IMG/VR virus record: IMGVR_UViG_3300025789_000024
Location: 1 to 64,000 of that record
DNA from: a virus
Length of the DNA: 64,000 nt
Direction: 5' to 3' (one strand)
Shown here: positions 33,783 to 42,921 of the stretch, one piece after another
How positions within the stretch are numbered: position 1 is the first letter of the stretch
Layout: each line of letters starts with the position of its first letter
Made by a program: the position numbers and the translations under genes
Notes under the pieces: model-generated
The model's database searches: none
What the model was told of the DNA's origin: nothing
The model's input: only the letters and a program-made list of their open reading frames with translations

Positions 33783-35858
33783 TTACCCTATATCAGCTGC
33801 CGTACTATAGCTTGTAAAGCCATTTTCTTTCACAACTTTTAGAACATTAGGTACACGTCCTGCTAGTTCTTCACGGTGTGAAACAAGCCAAATTGATTTA
33901 TGTCTACGACGGCTCATGTCTTTAAGAATTGCTAAACTGTTTTCAACACCCATAGTGTCAAGACCACTATCAATCAATTCGTCAATGAACAATGTATTGA
34001 TTGGTGCGTATAAGTTTTCCCATACATCACGGAAAGCAAAACTCAAGCCTAAGATCAATCGATTACGTTCACCACGACTTAGATTGTCAAAGTCAAGTTC
34101 ACGACCAAGTTCGGTAATCTCAACTTGCAAGTCGTTCTTAAAGATAACATTATGGGGTAGACCGATCTTATCTAAGTAATGTGTCAACCGTGCATTCAAG
34201 TAACTTAAGTTTTGGTCAATGATCTTCTTGCGAACAAAACTATCTTTGCTGGTTAACAAGTCAAGCAAGAACTTTTGATGTTCCATTGCCTTAGTCAATT
34301 CATTGATACGATCAAATTTAACTTCTTGCAATGCCTGTGCTTCCATCTCTTGAACTTGTTCATCGTATGGATCAGTTTCACCAACCTTGATATCAATGTT
34401 ATTCAGTAGATTTGCAATCTTGGTACGATGCTCAATAGCCTCTGCCTCAGTATCATAGTGAGTTCTCGGTTGTTGAGTTGTCATAAGAACTGGTGTTTGC
34501 TCTTGTAGTTGTTCTGCAAAAGGATTATTTTCTTGTTTCTTATCTTCCCATACCTTCTTCAAGTTAGCCACATCACCGCTATGACGAATAGCCTCTGCTT
34601 CTGATTTATATGATGGGGTAGGCTTAGGGCCTAACTCTTTTACAAGTACTTGATTACTTGCTAGTTGAGTTTCAAGGTCAGTCAATTCAGCACGTGCATT
34701 TTCAAGTAATGTAGTCTTTTCTAATGTAACTTCTAAATGTTTATCATCATGGAAATCTTGTCCACATGCATAACACTTATGATCTTCCAGTTCTTTAACT
34801 TCCCGAACCAATTTCTCAATTAATTTTTTTTCTTTTGCAATACTTTTGGTTTGGGCATCAATTGCAGTAGCAATAGTCTTTTGTTCTGCTTCATTCTTGA
34901 GCCATTCTTTTAAGTTAGCCCATGCTTGCAATTCACTTTCAATGTCGTACTCATTTTTCAACAAGTAGGCTTTGTGTGCTATAGAAACATCAGTATCATG
35001 TTTTTGTTGCCATGAAGTAGAACGAGCCACTAATGCATGGTATGCGTTTAATTCAGCCATTTTATTGTTCCAAACAACTAAATCTTTGTGCGCTTGTAGT
35101 TCAGCATCAATGTCAATTTTACTTAATTCATCGTACTCTAATGCCATGCGAGACAAATCTTCATCGTGCTTTTTTAACCACAATGATTGTCTACGCTTTA
35201 ATGAGTCAATTTGTTCTTTGACACGTTTGTTGGCTTCTTCAACGGCCTTTACACGAAACTCTTCGCTTTGAATATCATCTTTGCTACGGCGAATCATGTC
35301 TTTAACAACTTCAGCTTTTTCAGATAGTAATGTAATACCCAACAGTTGTTCAATGATATCTTTTTGATCATTGCTTTTCAATGCTAGAAACGGCAAACTA
35401 TATGTGTTCAGTACAACAATGTGACGGAACATTTCAGGACTCATGTTCAACACACGTTCAATTGCTATCTGAGTTTCTTTATTCTCACCCTGTTGGTCTT
35501 CACTTGCCTTTTGTTGCTCATCATTCACATAGAACTTGAGAATGTTTGGCTTACGACCACGTTCAATCTTGTAGTTTGTGCCATTGACATTAAATGTCAA
35601 TGTGACCATCATGCCCTTACCATTAGTGCGATTGACTAGGTTATCTTTGCGAATGTCATTGATGGGCACACCAAACAATGCATATGATAGTCCTTGAATA
35701 AGGGTAGTCTTACCTGTGCCATTACGTGCACCGTCACCACCTAAATCTAAGTTTTCACCTAGAATAAGTGTAATGTCTTTTTGGTCAAAGTTTACTGCTT
35801 GTGTTACGTTACCAATACTTAAAAAGTTGCGCAGGGTAATATTTTGCAATGTTATCAT
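33783..35858 (-). CDS. 46: Recombination endonuclease subunit, SbcC/Rad50 family (T4 gp46-like)
   Basis: A 691-residue SMC-like ATPase. The Walker A region is ARNGTGKTT (about 45-53, K50). Coiled-coil arms flank the zinc hook CYAC (362-365). The ABC signature LSRGE is at 593-597 and the Walker B LFIDE at 623-627, followed by a D-loop-like SGLD. With gp47 it resects DNA ends for recombination-dependent replication and helps degrade host DNA. The ATG directly abuts the TAA of the upstream 72-residue gene (TAAATG), which implies translational coupling. Length is close to the usual family size, slightly above T4 gp46 (560). Confidence 0.95.
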   Translation of the reverse strand: MITLQNITLRNFLSIGNVTQAVNFDQKDITLILGENLDLGGDGARNGTGKTTLIQGLSYALFGVPINDIRKDNLVNRTNGKGMMVTLTFNVNGTNYKIERGRKPNILKFYVNDEQQKASEDQQGENKETQIAIERVLNMSPEMFRHIVVLNTYSLPFLALKSNDQKDIIEQLLGITLLSEKAEVVKDMIRRSKDDIQSEEFRVKAVEEANKRVKEQIDSLKRRQSLWLKKHDEDLSRMALEYDELSKIDIDAELQAHKDLVVWNNKMAELNAYHALVARSTSWQQKHDTDVSIAHKAYLLKNEYDIESELQAWANLKEWLKNEAEQKTIATAIDAQTKSIAKEKKLIEKLVREVKELEDHKCYACGQDFHDDKHLEVTLEKTTLLENARAELTDLETQLASNQVLVKELGPKPTPSYKSEAEAIRHSGDVANLKKVWEDKKQENNPFAEQLQEQTPVLMTTQQPRTHYDTEAEAIEHRTKIANLLNNIDIKVGETDPYDEQVQEMEAQALQEVKFDRINELTKAMEHQKFLLDLLTSKDSFVRKKIIDQNLSYLNARLTHYLDKIGLPHNVIFKNDLQVEITELGRELDFDNLSRGERNRLILGLSFAFRDVWENLYAPINTLFIDELIDSGLDTMGVENSLAILKDMSRRRHKSIWLVSHREELAGRVPNVLKVVKENGFTSYSTAADIG

Positions 35859-36077
35859 TTATTTCAATTTTCTAAAAAAACTATCTTTGGCTAATTTTTC
35901 AGCCTTTAATGTTTTTTCTAGTATACCTTCTAATTTCAATTTAACTTTAATTAATCTATGTGTTTCTCTTAGACTAGCAATATAGGGATGTGTAGTAGAT
36001 AGTTCAGCTAGTGCAATGCCCAAATGTTTATTAATTTTTATAAGAGATTCTACATCTCTATATTCTTTTGGCTTCAT
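35859..36077 (-). CDS. Small conserved-looking helical protein between gp47 and gp46 (72 aa)
   Basis: The reading frame starts with ATGA overlapping the gp47 stop by 4 bases and ends flush with the gp46 start, so it is locked into the gp47-gp46 operon. It is basic and predicted helical (RDVESLIKINKHLGIALAEL, then LRETHRLIKVKLKLEGILEK). I recognise no family. Tight coupling suggests a partner or modulator of the nuclease complex, but that is inference only. Confidence 0.7.
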   Translation of the reverse strand: MKPKEYRDVESLIKINKHLGIALAELSTTHPYIASLRETHRLIKVKLKLEGILEKTLKAEKLAKDSFFRKLK

Positions 36078-37090
36078 AGATTATTATAAATGTCCAGTAG
36101 AATCTTTTTATCAAAACTATTAGATTCAATGGCATTAATTTGGTCAATAATGATTTGGTCTACACTTTCAAACTTGAGTCCGTCACTATTTTGACCTTGT
36201 TCAATTGCTTCGCCCTTCATAGGTATCAATGCCATTTCACGTAGTTTGTGTTCTGGAATGAATGATTCACGAATCATGTTAGCCTCTTCATATGAAATTT
36301 CAATATCAAGATGTACTCTAACATGACTGTCGATCAAAAGATAGCCTTCTGGGTTTTCTAAAATTTCGCTTAATTTATATACACGATAGATTGGTTGACG
36401 AGGCCATGAATAAAACTCTGGGTCTTTGTCCCATTCAAGTACCATCATACCACGGGCATCATCACCTGCGTCAGCATAGTTATGCGGGAACGCATTACCA
36501 ATATACCAAATATTGCTTCTTGATTGACGCTTGTGAAAGTGACCACTGAATACTTTTTCAAATCCAGTAAGATGATTGGTGTTAATTTCACCATGATCGG
36601 GCATCTCAACCATAGCATTCATATAGAAATGCGGTAGTTCAAAATGCCCAAACAAGTATTTGCCACTCATTTTTTGTAAGGTCTTGTAATCATCCTGTAC
36701 CAACCAAGGAGCAATCACAACATCACCTTGTTGAAAAAAGTCGTTAACGATTTTGACATTGGGCAAATGCTTGCCCCATTCAACGCTATGAATATCACGG
36801 CGATCACGATAGTATAAATCGTGATTACCGGGTATAAAATAAACTGTATCAAAGTTTGCACTTAGTTTCTCTAGTGCTTGTAATCCAAACTGTAATGTTT
36901 GAATGTTAATACTTGCACGATGATGATTCCAATCACCTAAGAAGAAACATGTTTCACAATTTTCTTTTTTGGCTTTGGTAATAAACCAATCAACAAAGTT
37001 TGCGCAATCTTGGTTGTGCTGTAAACTGTTGCTTTTAAGACCAAAGTGAATATCGGTGAATACTGCTGCTTTTTTGAATAAATTTGTCAT
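36074..37090 (-). CDS. 47: Recombination endonuclease subunit, SbcD/Mre11 family (T4 gp47-like)
   Basis: A 338-residue calcineurin-like phosphoesterase with the five metal-binding blocks: FTDIHFG (D13, H15), LGDWNHH (D53), GNHD (N89-H90-D91), GHF (H149) and SGHFHKR (H184, H186). It is the nuclease partner of gp46. Length matches T4 gp47 (339). A near-consensus sigma70-type promoter ends only 6 bases before the ATG, pointing to early expression from host polymerase. No Shine-Dalgarno sequence is evident. Confidence 0.95.
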   Translation of the reverse strand: MTNLFKKAAVFTDIHFGLKSNSLQHNQDCANFVDWFITKAKKENCETCFFLGDWNHHRASINIQTLQFGLQALEKLSANFDTVYFIPGNHDLYYRDRRDIHSVEWGKHLPNVKIVNDFFQQGDVVIAPWLVQDDYKTLQKMSGKYLFGHFELPHFYMNAMVEMPDHGEINTNHLTGFEKVFSGHFHKRQSRSNIWYIGNAFPHNYADAGDDARGMMVLEWDKDPEFYSWPRQPIYRVYKLSEILENPEGYLLIDSHVRVHLDIEISYEEANMIRESFIPEHKLREMALIPMKGEAIEQGQNSDGLKFESVDQIIIDQINAIESNSFDKKILLDIYNNL

Positions 37091-37096
37091 AGCAAT

Positions 37097-37125
37097 ATTA
37101 TAATATATGATAGCAGACTAATCAA
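37097..37125 (-). promoter_or_regulatory. Sigma70-type early promoter TTGATT-17-TATAAT
   Basis: Minus-strand TTGATT (37120-37125), a 17-base spacer and a perfect TATAAT (37097-37102), then ATTGCT and the ATG at 37090. The usual +1, seven bases past the -10 box, is the A of the ATG, so the transcript may be leaderless. Confidence 0.65.
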
Positions 37126-37139
37126 CAGTTTAGGTTACC

Positions 37140-38036
37140 TTAGTCTTCGATTGCCATTTTAACGCCAGCCATCTGACGACTGTAACTTGGGTTAAGTCCG
37201 TTCATTTCTAAGATATCATCACGAATGTTTTGATTACGCTTTTCAGTATTCAACACACGGCAGAAGCTATTTGTAATAGCGGCTGTGTAGTAAGCAAACG
37301 GGTTAGCACTTTTCGCTTCATTAAAACGTAATCCAACATATGTTAATTGCAGAATGGCACTGTTACGCATTTCATCATTGTATGTATACCCACGCCAATT
37401 AAATTTCATGGCATATTTTTCACATAACATAATATACATACGGGCTAACTTGTTAGTGATTTGCCCATGATCTTTATTGAATGAACCATTTACTAAATCA
37501 CCTTGCCAATGACTTTTACCAACGCATGAAGGTTGATCGTTTTCAATAACAAAATGTTGGAATGGGGGAAAATTAACTTTTACGTGAACCATGTCATCAA
37601 CTTCACCCTTAGTTGTAACATCTTCTAAATCAGAAAAGATATCTGCTTCAATGTCATCTTCTTCAAATGCAATGATATCTTTTGCGGTTTTCTTTTTAAC
37701 AGTTTTTCTGGGCTGTTTTTGTGCAACAGGAATATGATCCCAAGTCATAACACGAAATACTAAATCTTCTGTGTTGATACTATCTGGGCTAACTTTCTCC
37801 CCGGTTTCAATTGAAAGTCGAGTTGCTCTTGTTTCCTTTGCTTGCTGAATATTTTCAGGAGTTGATAGAAAAGGTAGACTTTCTTCTAGACTTAATTCAG
37901 GTTTGTCAATGATCAAGTCATATCTATGATATTCTTTCTTGGTAAAATAGCAATATGAGTTCTTGCTTTCGTGGATTTCTTTTAAGATATCCTTGTTGTT
38001 AAGATAATTAACAGGCTTTTTGGGGGTAATAGACAT
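37140..38036 (-). CDS. 55: Late transcription sigma factor (T4 gp55-like), enlarged
   Basis: The start is placed at 38036 (MSITPKKPVNYLNNKDILKE, 298 residues) because AGAGGAA precedes it; the ATG at 38138 lacks one. The N-terminus matches the NYVNNKELLQAI start of T4 gp55. The C-terminal part (KFNWRGYTYNDEMRNSAILQ, then FNEAKSANPFAYYTAAITNS, then EKRNQNIRDDILE) matches the sigma region-2-like core. Between them are about 150 extra residues with Lys-rich and acidic stretches and a VNFPPFQHFVIENDQPSC segment; T4 gp55 has 185 residues in total. It would direct polymerase to the NNTAAATA boxes seen throughout the window. Confidence 0.85.
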   Translation of the reverse strand: MSITPKKPVNYLNNKDILKEIHESKNSYCYFTKKEYHRYDLIIDKPELSLEESLPFLSTPENIQQAKETRATRLSIETGEKVSPDSINTEDLVFRVMTWDHIPVAQKQPRKTVKKKTAKDIIAFEEDDIEADIFSDLEDVTTKGEVDDMVHVKVNFPPFQHFVIENDQPSCVGKSHWQGDLVNGSFNKDHGQITNKLARMYIMLCEKYAMKFNWRGYTYNDEMRNSAILQLTYVGLRFNEAKSANPFAYYTAAITNSFCRVLNTEKRNQNIRDDILEMNGLNPSYSRQMAGVKMAIED

Positions 38037-38065
38037 AGGGTTCCTCTTATGATTGTTATCAAACG

Positions 38066-38094
38066 ATAATACAGGTATTGCGTCACAAAAGCAA
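38066..38094 (-). promoter_or_regulatory. Sigma70-type promoter TTGCTT-17-TATTAT upstream of gp55
   Basis: TTGCTT (38089-38094), a 17-base spacer and TATTAT (38066-38071) on the minus strand. It leaves a leader of about 23 bases with AGAGGAA before the ATG at 38036. This fits expression of the late sigma factor before late promoters are active. Confidence 0.45.
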
Positions 38095-38127
38095 CACCGT
38101 CGGGTAAATTTTAGGATATTTTCTAGC

Positions 38128-38155
38128 GATAAATACAAGCAACAAGCTATTTATA
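38128..38155. promoter_or_regulatory. Face-to-face late promoter boxes (GATAAATA and TATAAATA)
   Basis: GATAAATA at 38128-38135 reads right towards the baseplate gene at 38167. TATAAATA on the minus strand (38148-38155) reads left towards gp55. ATAAATA and TATTTAT form an inverted repeat, as in the gap at 30857-30879. A late box for gp55 would allow positive autoregulation. Confidence 0.5.
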
Positions 38156-38166
38156 CTAGGGGAATT

Positions 38167-39894
38167 ATGGCATCAACAATACAAGCAGACGTAGGTGGTG
38201 GAGTAAATGTTACTGCTACCACTACGGCAAACGGTATACAATACACTATTAACTTAGCCAACGGCTCGTCATCCGGCCCCTATACAGGTGATCAATTAGT
38301 TAACGTTGGGTCAGGGTTACAAACCGCACCTCCCCCATCAACGTTTAGATTGACTTATAATGGTCAAACTGTAGCAACATCTACCGATCCCAATGACATT
38401 GAAAATGGACCGGATATCGTACCAAATCTATTTCAAGTTCAAAAATACGCTGAACAAAATTTAACAGTAGCGCCAAACACAAATACTGCTGACGCTCCTG
38501 CAAGCACTACGGAACCGACTACAACACCGCAGCCAGTAGACGCACCCGAAGATACCACTGATCCAAATGTATCCTCAGATGCGGCTACAAATGACACAAC
38601 CAATCCACAATACACTGGTAACAGTACATCCCCTTACGGGTCTGGCATTACAGCAACATCTACGATAGATTCTGCAACTAGTACACAAACAGTAACAATT
38701 ACTGCACCAAATGGCGCAACCGCATCTGTTACGGTACCTGCAAATTATACTAAAATAACATCAGCACAAGAAAGTCAAATCTATTCTCAACTGGCAGCAC
38801 AAGGATACAGGCAAACTATTGCTTATACCAACGATGTGTTTGATACTGCATCTGCTGCCATGAGAAAGGCTCAAGATCAGCAGTCTTCAGCTACGGCAGC
38901 TTCTTCGGTATCAGGTAATCCTCCCCCTGCACTATCACAGCCTACTCCAGTTGATCCTACAGAAGATCCGCAACTACAACAGCAACAAGCTGACGCACAA
39001 TCACAAGCAGCCGATGCAGCAATACAATCACAAACAAGAAGTGTTGCGCCAAGTTCGCAAGGTAGCTCTATTGGACTGCAAGGTGCAACAGCCACAGCAC
39101 AACAATCAGCAAATGCACAGGATGCGGCAAATACCGCTGCACTAAAAGATTGGCGAGTTTGCATAGCGTTATCACCTGATGCAAATTATCTATATAAGGC
39201 AAATCCTGCAGGCATTCTTGCTCCATTGGCAGCAACAGACGGAGTAATTTTCCCATATACACCTGCAATTAGTGTGTCATATGCCGCAAGTTATGATGTT
39301 GCAACTATCATTCATAGTAATTATAAAGTATATCAATATGCAGGTAGTTCAGTTGACCAAGTGACTATTACCGGTGACTTTACTGCTCAAGATACATTTG
39401 AAGCAAATTATCTACTAGCAACTATTCACTTTTTTAGATCAATGACTAAAATGTTTTATGGTCAAGATCAAAATCCTAAACCGGGGACACCTCCTCCTGT
39501 AGCATTTTTATATGGATATGGAGCATTCCAGTTTCAAGGTCAGCCTTTAGCAATCACTGGTTTTACTTATAACTTACCGCAAGATGTTGACTATATACAA
39601 GCACAGTCTACTAGCGCATTAGCTGGGCAACAGGCACAAAATATATTAAGAGGTACTACTCAAAACGGTAGACTTGGCACACAGATTAATCCTGGTGGCA
39701 CAAAACCAAAACCGGGATTTACTCAGCAAGGTGCACCGCGCACACCAACGTATGTACCTACTAAAATACAATTATCAATCACCTGCGTACCGTTGGTAAG
39801 TAGAAATCAAGTATCTAATCAGTTTAGTCTTACTGATTATGCTACTGGTCAATTATTACAACCCGGTGAACGCGGTGTTGGAGGATTCTGGTAA
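38167..39894 (+). CDS. Baseplate/tail-tube-end structural protein (gp48-like by position, 575 aa)
   Basis: The start is placed at 38167 (MASTIQADVGGGVNVTATTT) because AGGGGAA sits just before it; an ATG 114 bases upstream would read through the promoter. Residues 1-250 are Thr/Asn-rich beta-type sequence, and residues about 255-345 are Gln/Ala/Ser-rich low complexity. The C-terminal 230 residues are the conserved part: YKVYQYAGSSVDQVTITGDF, TAQDTFEANYLLATIHFFRS, TKMFYGQD, PPPVAFLYGYGAFQFQG and NLPQDVDYIQA. That block is typical of a structural protein lying just before gp53 in aquatic T4-like phages and annotated as tube cap gp48 or as baseplate protein. Exact assignment is uncertain. Its stop overlaps the gp53 ATG by one base. 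Confidence 0.7.
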   Translation: MASTIQADVGGGVNVTATTTANGIQYTINLANGSSSGPYTGDQLVNVGSGLQTAPPPSTFRLTYNGQTVATSTDPNDIENGPDIVPNLFQVQKYAEQNLTVAPNTNTADAPASTTEPTTTPQPVDAPEDTTDPNVSSDAATNDTTNPQYTGNSTSPYGSGITATSTIDSATSTQTVTITAPNGATASVTVPANYTKITSAQESQIYSQLAAQGYRQTIAYTNDVFDTASAAMRKAQDQQSSATAASSVSGNPPPALSQPTPVDPTEDPQLQQQQADAQSQAADAAIQSQTRSVAPSSQGSSIGLQGATATAQQSANAQDAANTAALKDWRVCIALSPDANYLYKANPAGILAPLAATDGVIFPYTPAISVSYAASYDVATIIHSNYKVYQYAGSSVDQVTITGDFTAQDTFEANYLLATIHFFRSMTKMFYGQDQNPKPGTPPPVAFLYGYGAFQFQGQPLAITGFTYNLPQDVDYIQAQSTSALAGQQAQNILRGTTQNGRLGTQINPGGTKPKPGFTQQGAPRTPTYVPTKIQLSITCVPLVSRNQVSNQFSLTDYATGQLLQPGERGVGGFW

Positions 39895-40208
39895 TGGCTA
39901 ATCAAACACTTTATACTCAAGCAAGTCCATACTACAATACCAGCGTAGTAAACAATAAATTTTTAGATGTATTGAATTACAGACCTATTCCTATGTATCC
40001 AAGTGATGTTTACTTTATCATTACTGCAACATATGAATTTAGACCTGATCTATTGGCGTATGACTTATACAATGATTCAAAACTATGGTGGGTTTTTGCA
40101 GAGAGAAATCCAAATCGTTTGGGAGATGATCCTTATTTTAATTTCACACAAGGTTTAGGAATTTACGTGCCGACATTATCAACACTCAAATCTGTATTAG
40201 GAATCTAA
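39894..40208 (+). CDS. 53: Baseplate wedge protein (T4 gp53-like)
   Basis: A 104-residue protein with the family core RPIPMYPSDVYFIITATYEF (30-49) and LYNDSKLWWVFAERNPN (about 61-77), then LGDDPYFNFTQGLGIYVP. It is shorter than T4 gp53 (196), as in many non-enteric relatives. Its start overlaps the previous stop (TAATG) and the next gene begins one base after its own stop, so it is part of a tightly coupled baseplate operon. gp53 joins wedge units around the hub. Confidence 0.8.
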   Translation: MANQTLYTQASPYYNTSVVNNKFLDVLNYRPIPMYPSDVYFIITATYEFRPDLLAYDLYNDSKLWWVFAERNPNRLGDDPYFNFTQGLGIYVPTLSTLKSVLGI

Positions 40209-40209
40209 C

Positions 40210-42921
40210 ATGGCTGACGTATTAAATGAAGATGACAGCATTAACTCAACTGCCAATACTCCTGCTGATGAAGACAGTGGGCAAGCATCATCTAACCCTA
40301 GCGATGGTACAGCACCTAGTAGTAATAACACCGCAGATGTAAATAATAATCCTACAAACAATAGTGCCAACAATTCTGCAGGACCTACTAATATAAATGG
40401 TTCTGCTGATGCAAAGCCGGGCAAAAGATTAAAAAATCCTTTAGGACAATTTGCAAGCTACACATATCAAATTAGCTTGTATATGATTACTCCTGATGCA
40501 TATGATGCATTCGTGTTAAGCGGTAGAAAAAATATTAATGCATTCAGAGACAGTAACGCAACTTTCATTAATGAAAACGGTGATCCTGAAGCTGCACAAG
40601 GTGGCGCATTTTTAATTGCACAAAGCGGTGGCATCAACAACACAACTGATGATAGAGCCCCTGGATTCAACTTTGATTATGGAATTGATAATTTAACATT
40701 TGCTACCAGTGTAGGTGCCGAAGAAAACGGAACATCAACCAATACTACTGACATTAAGTTTAATATTACAGAGCCATATGGGTTTTCATTTATTACTAAA
40801 TTAAAAGCTGCCAATCAATCACTTGCCGCGTATGCACAATCAAACGGCAATAACACACCCCAAAATCCATTAAGGAATTTCTACATATTGGGTGTAAGAT
40901 TTTACGGATACGATCAAAATGGTACTCTATTAACAGGAAACGAAAATTTTGCAGGAGGATTGTTAGATCCAAATGCACAAGGTACACAAGGTGGACTATT
41001 CACTAAGTACTGGGATATACAAATCAACAAAATGAATTTCAAAATTGATGGTAAAGCCGTAATTTACAGTGCTGAAGCATCAATACTAACTACACAAACT
41101 GCATGTACATTAAAAAGAGGCATGATTAATCACGATACTAGTATTACTGCAAATACAGTAGACGAAGCATTGGGTAAATTATTTAAAACATTAAATGACC
41201 AAGAGCAAGCACTGGTTCAAAACGGTAGTAAAGGTATCGCTAACACTTATAATTGGGCGTACAATGATGTTGCAGAAACTGATATCGGTGCCTCAAGCAT
41301 AGTTTCTCCTGCAGACTTAGACAAGTACAAATGGCCTGGTAGTGGTGCACAAACACCAACACAATCTAATCCTGCGACTGAAACTAAACAAGTACCAAAG
41401 AATGATAAAAGAACATTGTCATGGAATCAAGACACCCCGTTATTGCAGGCAATTGAAGACATTATTAAAATTAGTTCATATTTAGAAGATGCGCTTATTG
41501 CAGTATATAGTACTGCATTAGAAACAAACCCTCAAAAAGATGCACCACCTGAAGTAACCAATTCTGGCAAAAAACCCATCAGATGGTATAATTGTAGCCC
41601 ATCAATTGCTAATCCCAGATGGGATAATGTAGTGAATGACTGGGCGTTTGACATGACATTTATTATTTCTACATATGAAACACCTGTGATTAATGCAGCG
41701 TATGCACATGCAGGATCAGCATATTACGGTCCGCATAAAAGATATGAGTATTGGTATACAGGTCAAAACACTGAAATACTACACTATGAACAAAACATGG
41801 ATACAACATATAGTGTTATTGTTTTAGGTGCAGCAACTGATAGCCAAACCAATGCGGCAACTAATAGTTCAAGTAATACCGGCGGTAATAATCCAAGTGC
41901 AAGCGCACCCCAAGGTCCAGGAAATTCATTACATGGACCAAGCGAAGTGCCTATTATTGTTGACAGAAGAACCAGTCAACCTCGTTTAGGTAAATTGGGT
42001 GTGGGTATGGAAGCACAAAATAACTTTGTCACAGCAATGAATGATAAATCTGCATTAGCAACAGCTACAGTTCAGATTTTAGGGGACCCTGATTTTTTAA
42101 TGACTCCAACAAATGACAGTTTAAAAGGTGTGTACAGTAGATTTTATGGTACTGACGGGTATACTATAAACCCTAACGGAGGGCAAGTCTTTATTGAAAT
42201 TAATTTCAAAGAAGCAATAGATTACAATTGGACTGATACCAACATACAAGATAACACTGGGGTATCGCATACCGCGCAAGGTGGCATATTAGATATCAAC
42301 GATTCTATTTTATTTTGGAAGTACCCAGACGTTATACAAAAAGACATTGACAGCAGAGGTGGTGGCATAAGTTACAAACTTATCACAGTTGATAGTGTTT
42401 TTTCTAATGGTAAATTTACTCAAACTTTGCATTGCCAAGTAAATGACTTTGCCGATAGTGCTGCACTAACAGATGGTTCAGGTAGAGAAAATGAAAATAC
42501 TCCCACTACGCCAGCTCAAACAAACGGTGGTCCTAATCCCGGCGGAGGTAATACTTCTACAAGTAATACTGGTTTGGTATCAGATAACCCATCTAATCAA
42601 ACACAGCCTGCAATTCAAACACATAATCCAGTTACTGGAGTAGAACAACCAACAGCACCCGTATCAACTACAGGCAGCAACTCACCTAATCCAAACGTGA
42701 TAACAGATAGCCAATCATCTACTAGAACAGTAACAGTAACTAATGCAGACGGTACAACTACTACAACAACCACTGTAACTAACACTTCATCTAGTGTTAC
42801 TGGTGGAGGTGCAACACTTATAACAGCATCCGGTGCACAAATTATTTCGCCAACCAATAATGTAGTAGCAGATGATGATGGCGGTGTGATACCACCTAGA
42901 TTAGGTCCAGGAGGCCCATAA
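40210..42921 (+). CDS. Large baseplate protein, possible hub component (903 aa)
   Basis: ATG with AGGAA upstream; the stop overlaps the next ATG (TAATG). The N-terminal 70 residues and C-terminal about 150 (Thr/Asn/Gly-rich) look disordered. The core (about 75-740) contains YQISLYMITPDAYDAF, FITKLKAANQSLAAY, TKYWDIQINKMNFKID, YSAEASILTTQTACTLKRG and, late on, ATATVQILGDPDFLMTP, FIEINFKEAIDY and ISYKLITVDSVFSNGKFTQ. The last three segments look like the end of a gp27/gpD-type hub barrel (surface-binding, force-bearing ring). Immediate linkage to the gp5-like spike supports a hub role. No catalytic motif is visible; I would not name it gp27 without a profile search. Confidence 0.65.
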   Translation: MADVLNEDDSINSTANTPADEDSGQASSNPSDGTAPSSNNTADVNNNPTNNSANNSAGPTNINGSADAKPGKRLKNPLGQFASYTYQISLYMITPDAYDAFVLSGRKNINAFRDSNATFINENGDPEAAQGGAFLIAQSGGINNTTDDRAPGFNFDYGIDNLTFATSVGAEENGTSTNTTDIKFNITEPYGFSFITKLKAANQSLAAYAQSNGNNTPQNPLRNFYILGVRFYGYDQNGTLLTGNENFAGGLLDPNAQGTQGGLFTKYWDIQINKMNFKIDGKAVIYSAEASILTTQTACTLKRGMINHDTSITANTVDEALGKLFKTLNDQEQALVQNGSKGIANTYNWAYNDVAETDIGASSIVSPADLDKYKWPGSGAQTPTQSNPATETKQVPKNDKRTLSWNQDTPLLQAIEDIIKISSYLEDALIAVYSTALETNPQKDAPPEVTNSGKKPIRWYNCSPSIANPRWDNVVNDWAFDMTFIISTYETPVINAAYAHAGSAYYGPHKRYEYWYTGQNTEILHYEQNMDTTYSVIVLGAATDSQTNAATNSSSNTGGNNPSASAPQGPGNSLHGPSEVPIIVDRRTSQPRLGKLGVGMEAQNNFVTAMNDKSALATATVQILGDPDFLMTPTNDSLKGVYSRFYGTDGYTINPNGGQVFIEINFKEAIDYNWTDTNIQDNTGVSHTAQGGILDINDSILFWKYPDVIQKDIDSRGGGISYKLITVDSVFSNGKFTQTLHCQVNDFADSAALTDGSGRENENTPTTPAQTNGGPNPGGGNTSTSNTGLVSDNPSNQTQPAIQTHNPVTGVEQPTAPVSTTGSNSPNPNVITDSQSSTRTVTVTNADGTTTTTTTVTNTSSSVTGGGATLITASGAQIISPTNNVVADDDGGVIPPRLGPGGP

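Noticed and set aside
38037-38138. 34-codon N-terminal extension of gp55
   Set aside because: The downstream ATG at 38036 has AGAGGAA and begins the block similar to the T4 gp55 N-terminus; the extension is Cys/Arg-rich and overlaps a sigma70-like promoter.
38053-38166. N-terminal 38-codon extension of the gene at 38167
   Set aside because: It would translate through the divergent promoter boxes; AGGGGAA directly before ATG 38167 marks the better start.
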